A stretch of 42,262 bases of DNA from Chloroflexota bacterium (GTDB taxonomy: Bacteria > Chloroflexota > Limnocylindria > Limnocylindrales > CSP1-4), in contig PLZO01000049.1 in assembly GCA_003152165.1 (NCBI GenBank), positions 1 through 42,262 on the forward strand. Direction: 5' to 3'. The notes beneath the pieces were generated by a model. The model saw only the letters and a list, made by a program, of their open reading frames with translations. It did no database searches and was not told where the DNA came from. The position numbers and the translations under genes were made by a program. Below, piece by piece: positions 38,584-42,262 of the stretch; the first letter of the stretch is position 1, and each line of letters opens with the position of its first letter.

Positions 38584-38925
38584 ATGAAAGCCAGCTTGCT
38601 CACCGCCGCCCGGGCGACACTCGAGGCCGAGCGCCGCCGCCTGACCGACGACCTGGCCGAGCCGCTCGACACGCCCGCCCAGATGACGTACGGCTCGCAG
38701 GCGGCCGCCGCGAGCGAGGTCTTCGCCCAACAGCGCGATCTCGCCCTGCGCGGTAAATCGGGCAAGGGTCTGGATCTCGTTAGCGGCGCCCTGGCCCGAC
38801 TGGACGCGGGCACCTTCGGCTGCTGCCTGCGCTGCGCCGGGCCAATTCCCGATGAGCGGCTGGAGGTCCTGCCCTGGGCTGCCTTCTGCATCGCCTGCCA
38901 GCAGCTCGAGAAGGACGGTCGCTGA
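38584..38925 (+). CDS. TraR/DksA-family zinc-finger protein
   Basis: The 113-residue protein has a coiled-coil N-terminal half (LEAERRRLTDDL) and a C4 zinc finger near the end: Cys81, Cys84, Cys102, Cys105 in CLRCAGPI and FCIACQQLE. DksA-type proteins enter the RNA polymerase secondary channel and modulate transcription with ppGpp. The acidic coiled-coil tip of classical DksA is not clear, so it may be one of the many DksA-like proteins with other roles. A TAGGCT box six bases before ATG sets the start. Its stop shares a base with the dehydratase start (TGATG). Confidence 0.85.
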   Translation: MKASLLTAARATLEAERRRLTDDLAEPLDTPAQMTYGSQAAAASEVFAQQRDLALRGKSGKGLDLVSGALARLDAGTFGCCLRCAGPIPDERLEVLPWAAFCIACQQLEKDGR

Positions 38926-39953
38926 TGCCGGCCGAGGCAGGCAGGGCGACCCCGGAAGTCAGCCTGGCCGAACCCGCGCTGGTCAGCCTGGCCCAGATTC
39001 GGGCGGCCGCCGAGACGCTCCGGGGCATCGCCCTGCGCACCCCGCTCGTGGCGTTTGGACCGCCCGAGCGCCGCCAGTTCCTGAAGGCTGAATCGCTCCA
39101 GCCGATCGGGGCCTTCAAGATCCGCGGCGCGTACGTTGCCGTGGCCGGCCTCGAGCCGGGCGTGCGCGCCCTTGGCGTGATCACCTACTCCAGCGGCAAC
39201 CACGCCCAGGGTGTCGCGCGGGCCGCCCGCCTGTTCGGCGTCCCCGCGGTCATCGTGATGCCGTCGGACGCCCCCCTGATCAAGCGTCAGCGGGTCGCCG
39301 CCGATGGAGCCGAGGTGGTGATCGTCGGCCCGAGCAGCGACGAGCGCCGCCTAGTCGCCGAGCAGATTGCCGCCGAGCGAGGACTGTCGATGATCCCGCC
39401 CTTCGACGACGACCGGATCATCGCCGGTCAGGGCACGTGCGGCCTTGAGATCGCCGACGATCTGCCCGACCTGGCGGCGGTCCTGGTGCCCGTGGGGGGC
39501 GGCGGACTTGCGGCCGGAGTCGCGACCGCGGTTCGGGCGCTCCGGCCGGCGGCCCGGATCATCGGCGTGGAACCCGAATTGGCAGCCGACGCCCGGGAAT
39601 CATTCCAGGCCGGCCGAGTCGTCGCCTGGCCGGCCGAGCTCGTTGGGCGAACGATCGCCGACGGCACCCGGACCCAGTCGATCGGCCGGCGCAATCTTGC
39701 TCACTTTCTGGCCAACCTGGATGACATCGTGACCGTCAGCGAGGACGAGATCGGGGCTGCGGTCCGCCTGGCCGCCGAGGAGTGCCGCCTCGTCGTCGAG
39801 CCGTCCGGGGCCCTCTCGATCGCGGCCCTCCGCTTCCGGCCGGCCGAGGCCGGCCTGGCTGGCATCAGCGGTTCGGTCGTGGCCGTGGTCAGCGGTGGCA
39901 ACGTGGACCCAGCCCGCTATCGGGAGCTGCTGGCACCGGCCGGGGCCGGGTGA
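38925..39953 (+). CDS. threonine/serine dehydratase family PLP enzyme
   Basis: The 342-residue fold-type II PLP enzyme has the Schiff-base Lys65 in IGAFKIRGAY, SSGNHAQGVA for the substrate, and the PLP phosphate loop PVGGGGLAAGV. The C-terminal region SGGNVD is typical. It likely deaminates threonine or serine, or racemises serine. There is no ACT regulatory domain, so it is a catabolic or racemase-type enzyme. It is translationally coupled (TGATG) to the DksA-like gene. Confidence 0.9.
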   Translation: MPAEAGRATPEVSLAEPALVSLAQIRAAAETLRGIALRTPLVAFGPPERRQFLKAESLQPIGAFKIRGAYVAVAGLEPGVRALGVITYSSGNHAQGVARAARLFGVPAVIVMPSDAPLIKRQRVAADGAEVVIVGPSSDERRLVAEQIAAERGLSMIPPFDDDRIIAGQGTCGLEIADDLPDLAAVLVPVGGGGLAAGVATAVRALRPAARIIGVEPELAADARESFQAGRVVAWPAELVGRTIADGTRTQSIGRRNLAHFLANLDDIVTVSEDEIGAAVRLAAEECRLVVEPSGALSIAALRFRPAEAGLAGISGSVVAVVSGGNVDPARYRELLAPAGAG

Positions 39954-39955
39954 GC

Positions 39956-41026
39956 TCAACGGGCCTGGGATCCTCCACGGCGCTCGCTCGCCAACCGCTC
40001 GGCGAGCCGGGCCTCGCGCTCGCGAATCGCGGCCAGCTCTGGCGCCACCCGGGCATCGTTCGCGGCCGCCTCGCGCTCCTCCTTCTTGAGCAGGCCGCGC
40101 AGGATCAGCATGATCGCGGCCATGAACACCACGTCGCCGCTGATCCACATGATCCCCCCGGCCGTCTGCTGGTCAGCCAGGACGCTCGGGCCCCAGGTCC
40201 GGGCGAGGTTCACGTAATACGGGTAGAGGGGCACGGTCGCGCTGTAGATCGTCAGGCCCAGGAAGGTGTTCTGGGGCATCTGCAGGAAGGTGTAGACGAG
40301 CCGACTGGGATGGCCCATCCGCCACGGACTTGGATCGGCGGCCACGGCGGGCCACCAGAAGAGGAGGGCCGTCACCAGGAAGCCGGCATGTTCGGCCTGG
40401 TGGATCAGCGGATTCTCGAGGGACAGCTCGTACAGGGCTGTGAAGTGGGCCAGCCACATGTAGCCGGCAAACAGGATCCAGGTCACGACCGGGAAGGAGA
40501 TGACCTTCATGATTCGCGAGTGGAGGATCGGCAAGATCCAGCGCCGACGGACCTCGGGCTGGGCGAACCGGAGGAGCAGGGTGATCGGAGCGCCGAGGGC
40601 CAGCAAGGGGGCCGCCACGATCGTCAGCAGAACGTGCTGGACCATGTGGTCGCTGAACAGGGTCGTGTCGTAGGCCTCGATCGGCGACTGGAGGGCGAGC
40701 TCGATCACGATCAGGCCGGCCAGCCAGGTCACGATCCGGCGACGTGGCACCGGCGCGTGGGGGTGGGCCGCATCGACCGAGCGGACCGCCCACAGATAGC
40801 CGGTGGCGGCCAGCACGAGCGGCAGAACGACCGTCGGATCGAACGACCACAGGAAGAGGACTGACGGGAAGACGGGCGGCGGGGGCGGGCTGCCGCTGTG
40901 GGCCGTGACCACGGCAGCCAGGCCCAGCCAGGCCAGGCCGACCGAGCCCACCCCAAGCAGCCTGGCCAGGTGTGGGGCGTCGGACGCTCGGCGGAGCATG
41001 GTCCGGAGTCGGGCGCGCTGGGTCAT
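39956..41026 (-). CDS. ctaG: CtaG-type cytochrome c oxidase assembly membrane protein
   Basis: The 356-residue protein has seven or more membrane helices and the caa3_CtaG signature: SPIEAYDTTLFSDHMVQHVLLTIVAAPLLALGAP and then QAEHAGFLVTALLFWWP. It assists assembly or copper loading of caa3-type oxidase. It is divergent from coxB, which fits. A Lys/Glu/Arg-rich C-terminal tail lies in the cytoplasm. The start at 41026 is preceded on the minus strand by CAGAATTCGGGGCG, a weak promoter-like sequence. Confidence 0.9.
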   Translation of the reverse strand: MTQRARLRTMLRRASDAPHLARLLGVGSVGLAWLGLAAVVTAHSGSPPPPPVFPSVLFLWSFDPTVVLPLVLAATGYLWAVRSVDAAHPHAPVPRRRIVTWLAGLIVIELALQSPIEAYDTTLFSDHMVQHVLLTIVAAPLLALGAPITLLLRFAQPEVRRRWILPILHSRIMKVISFPVVTWILFAGYMWLAHFTALYELSLENPLIHQAEHAGFLVTALLFWWPAVAADPSPWRMGHPSRLVYTFLQMPQNTFLGLTIYSATVPLYPYYVNLARTWGPSVLADQQTAGGIMWISGDVVFMAAIMLILRGLLKKEEREAAANDARVAPELAAIREREARLAERLASERRGGSQAR

Positions 41027-41088
41027 CGCCCCGAATTCTGCACCGGATGCCAGCCGGTGGCGGATACGCACGGCAAAGCCCACGCGGG

Positions 41089-41094
41089 TATCAT
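41089..41094 (+). promoter_or_regulatory. -10 box of coxB
   Basis: TATCAT begins 108 bases before the ATG at 41197 in the divergent ctaG-coxB gap. No -35 was identified. Confidence 0.4.
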
Positions 41095-41196
41095 GGCCTC
41101 GGCGTTTTTCGAGCGGTGCGAGCCACGCCGGTGAGGCGCGCCCCGCGACACCAGCACATCCCCTGCATGCGATACCAGGTCGAGGACAGCACCCCG

Positions 41197-42262
41197 ATGT
41201 CGATCCCCCGGCCCCGGCTGCCACGTCCCGCGATGAGCCTCGCCGCGCTCGTCGCCGTGGCCCTGCTGCTGGCCGGTTGCGCTGCTCTCGAGCCCCCCGC
41301 CGCGGTCACCGCCCAGGGCCAGGACACACGCAACCTGTATGACTTCGTGTTCATCATCGGGGTCGTCATCTTCGTTCTGGTCGAGGGTCTGATCGTCTTT
41401 GCCGTCCTCCGCTACCGGCGCAAGCCAACGGACACGGAGCTCCCACCGCAGATCCACGGCAACAGCGTCCTTGAAGTGATCTGGACGATCATCCCGACCG
41501 CGCTGGTCGTGGTCCTGTTCGTCGTCTCGTGGCAAACCCTGAACCAGGTCGACGCAGTCTCGCCCACACCGGCGCTCACGGTGCGAGCCGTGGCGGCCCA
41601 GTTCCAGTGGTCATTCGAGTACCTGTCGACCGACGGCCAGACGGTCCAGTTCGAGCAGCTGGCGCCCGAGCTCGACCTGCCCGTCGGGGTGGACGTCCAT
41701 ATCATCCTCCGATCCAAGGACGTGAACCACGCCTTCTACGTCCCGAAGTTCCTGTTCAAGCGGGACGTGATTCCCGGCCGCGAGAACAACTTCGACTTCA
41801 CGATCGATGCCGCGGACGCCGGCCAGACCTTCCGGGGCCAGTGCGCCGAGTTCTGCGGAACGTTCCACAGCACGATGCTGTTCTCGGTCAAGGCCCTGAC
41901 TCCGACCGACTTCAACGCCTGGCTCCAGGAGCAGATCAAGACGGCAGCGGCAACCCCGGCGCCGGCGCCCTCGGCCAGCGGCGGAGCGGCCGAGACGACG
42001 CTCGAACTGACCGCCCACAACATCGCGTACGACCAGACGGCCCTCCAGGCGCCGGCCGGCCAGCCGTTCGGGATCAAGTTCACCAACAATGACCCCGGCG
42101 TCACCCACAACGTAGCGATCACCGACAGCACCGGCCAGCAGGTCTTCAAGGGCGAGATCTTCCCCGGCCCGGACAGCCGCGTATACCCGATCCCGGCCCT
42201 GCCAGCCGGCACCTATACGTTTGCCTGTTCCGTTCATCCGCAAATGACCGGCACGTTGACGG
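41197..42262 (+). CDS. coxB: cytochrome c oxidase subunit II with C-terminal cupredoxin domain (partial)
   Basis: This is cut by the window end after 355 codons. A lipoprotein signal ends at Cys28 (LLLAGC). Two membrane helices follow, then the CuA domain with His178 (NHAFYVPKF), Cys216 and Cys220 in CAEFCGTFH, His224 and Met227. A linker of Ala/Pro/Ser leads to a second cupredoxin with His304 (THNVAI), Cys344, His347 and Met350 (CSVHPQM), a type 1 copper site. Electrons may thus enter through a fused blue-copper domain. The start could also be 41167 or 41233; 41197 leaves a basic n-region before the signal helix. The rest of the oxidase operon lies beyond the window. Confidence 0.9.
   Translation, partial: MSIPRPRLPRPAMSLAALVAVALLLAGCAALEPPAAVTAQGQDTRNLYDFVFIIGVVIFVLVEGLIVFAVLRYRRKPTDTELPPQIHGNSVLEVIWTIIPTALVVVLFVVSWQTLNQVDAVSPTPALTVRAVAAQFQWSFEYLSTDGQTVQFEQLAPELDLPVGVDVHIILRSKDVNHAFYVPKFLFKRDVIPGRENNFDFTIDAADAGQTFRGQCAEFCGTFHSTMLFSVKALTPTDFNAWLQEQIKTAAATPAPAPSASGGAAETTLELTAHNIAYDQTALQAPAGQPFGIKFTNNDPGVTHNVAITDSTGQQVFKGEIFPGPDSRVYPIPALPAGTYTFACSVHPQMTGTLT

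Noticed and set aside
1-42262. tRNA, rRNA, CRISPR array, IS element or integrase
   Set aside because: Looked for tRNA T-arm sequences, repeat-spacer arrays and transposase motifs on both strands; none was convincing.

Overview
The window is 42.3 kb of very GC-rich DNA (roughly 68-70% by eye), almost fully coding, with short intergenic gaps and many 4-nt ATGA/GTGA gene overlaps. The gene set suggests an aerobic or facultative heterotroph. It holds a CoA-dependent 2-oxoacid:ferredoxin oxidoreductase (alpha/gamma fusion plus beta), a seven-iron ferredoxin, a caa3-type oxidase, tyrosine and proline catabolism, a polyamine-type ABC importer and a c-di-GMP-I riboswitch. I favour a Chloroflexota-like lineage (Limnocylindria/Ellin-type), with Actinomycetota as the alternative. 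This is inference from gene content and style; there is no rRNA in the window.

Layout: 0-1.3 kb, small ORFs and a MarR regulator. 1.37-5 kb, fabD and two KAS-II genes. 5-10.2 kb, an alkyltransferase, an MFS transporter fused to a cyclic-nucleotide-binding domain, and a Crp-GAF-subtilase operon flanked by two small acidic proteins that share a D-V-E-G-H motif. 10.3-16.2 kb (minus strand), an unknown protein and a five-gene operon CBS-korA-korB-CBS/zinc ribbon-M24 peptidase. 16.2-20 kb, a DMT exporter, a repeat-rich intergenic region, a GNAT and an APC permease. 20-24.6 kb (minus), homogentisate-pathway genes hmgA, GNAT, fah and hpd. 24.7-25.8 kb, a DinB protein, then a c-di-GMP-I riboswitch that precedes two tiny overlapping ORFs. 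25.8-33.9 kb (minus), proline dehydrogenase, S9 peptidase, PIG-L deacetylase, double-DinB protein, proC, a zinc-ribbon methyltransferase, a BtuF-like protein and fdxA. 34.1-38.3 kb, potA-potD-potB-potC. 38.3-42.3 kb, a small secreted or membrane peptide (minus), a DksA/TraR-like protein, a threonine/serine dehydratase, ctaG (minus), and coxB cut by the window end and fused to a cupredoxin domain.

The most interesting signals are three. First, a recurring TAnnnT box sits 6-7 nt before the start codon of about ten first-in-operon genes, the signature of leaderless transcription. Second, the riboswitch controls two mini-genes, and the second of these ends in GRRWS; an unlinked small gene ends in GRRWY with near-identical DNA. 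Third, two DVEGH mini-proteins flank a protease, sensor and regulator operon. Product names come from motif recognition only; no database search was run.
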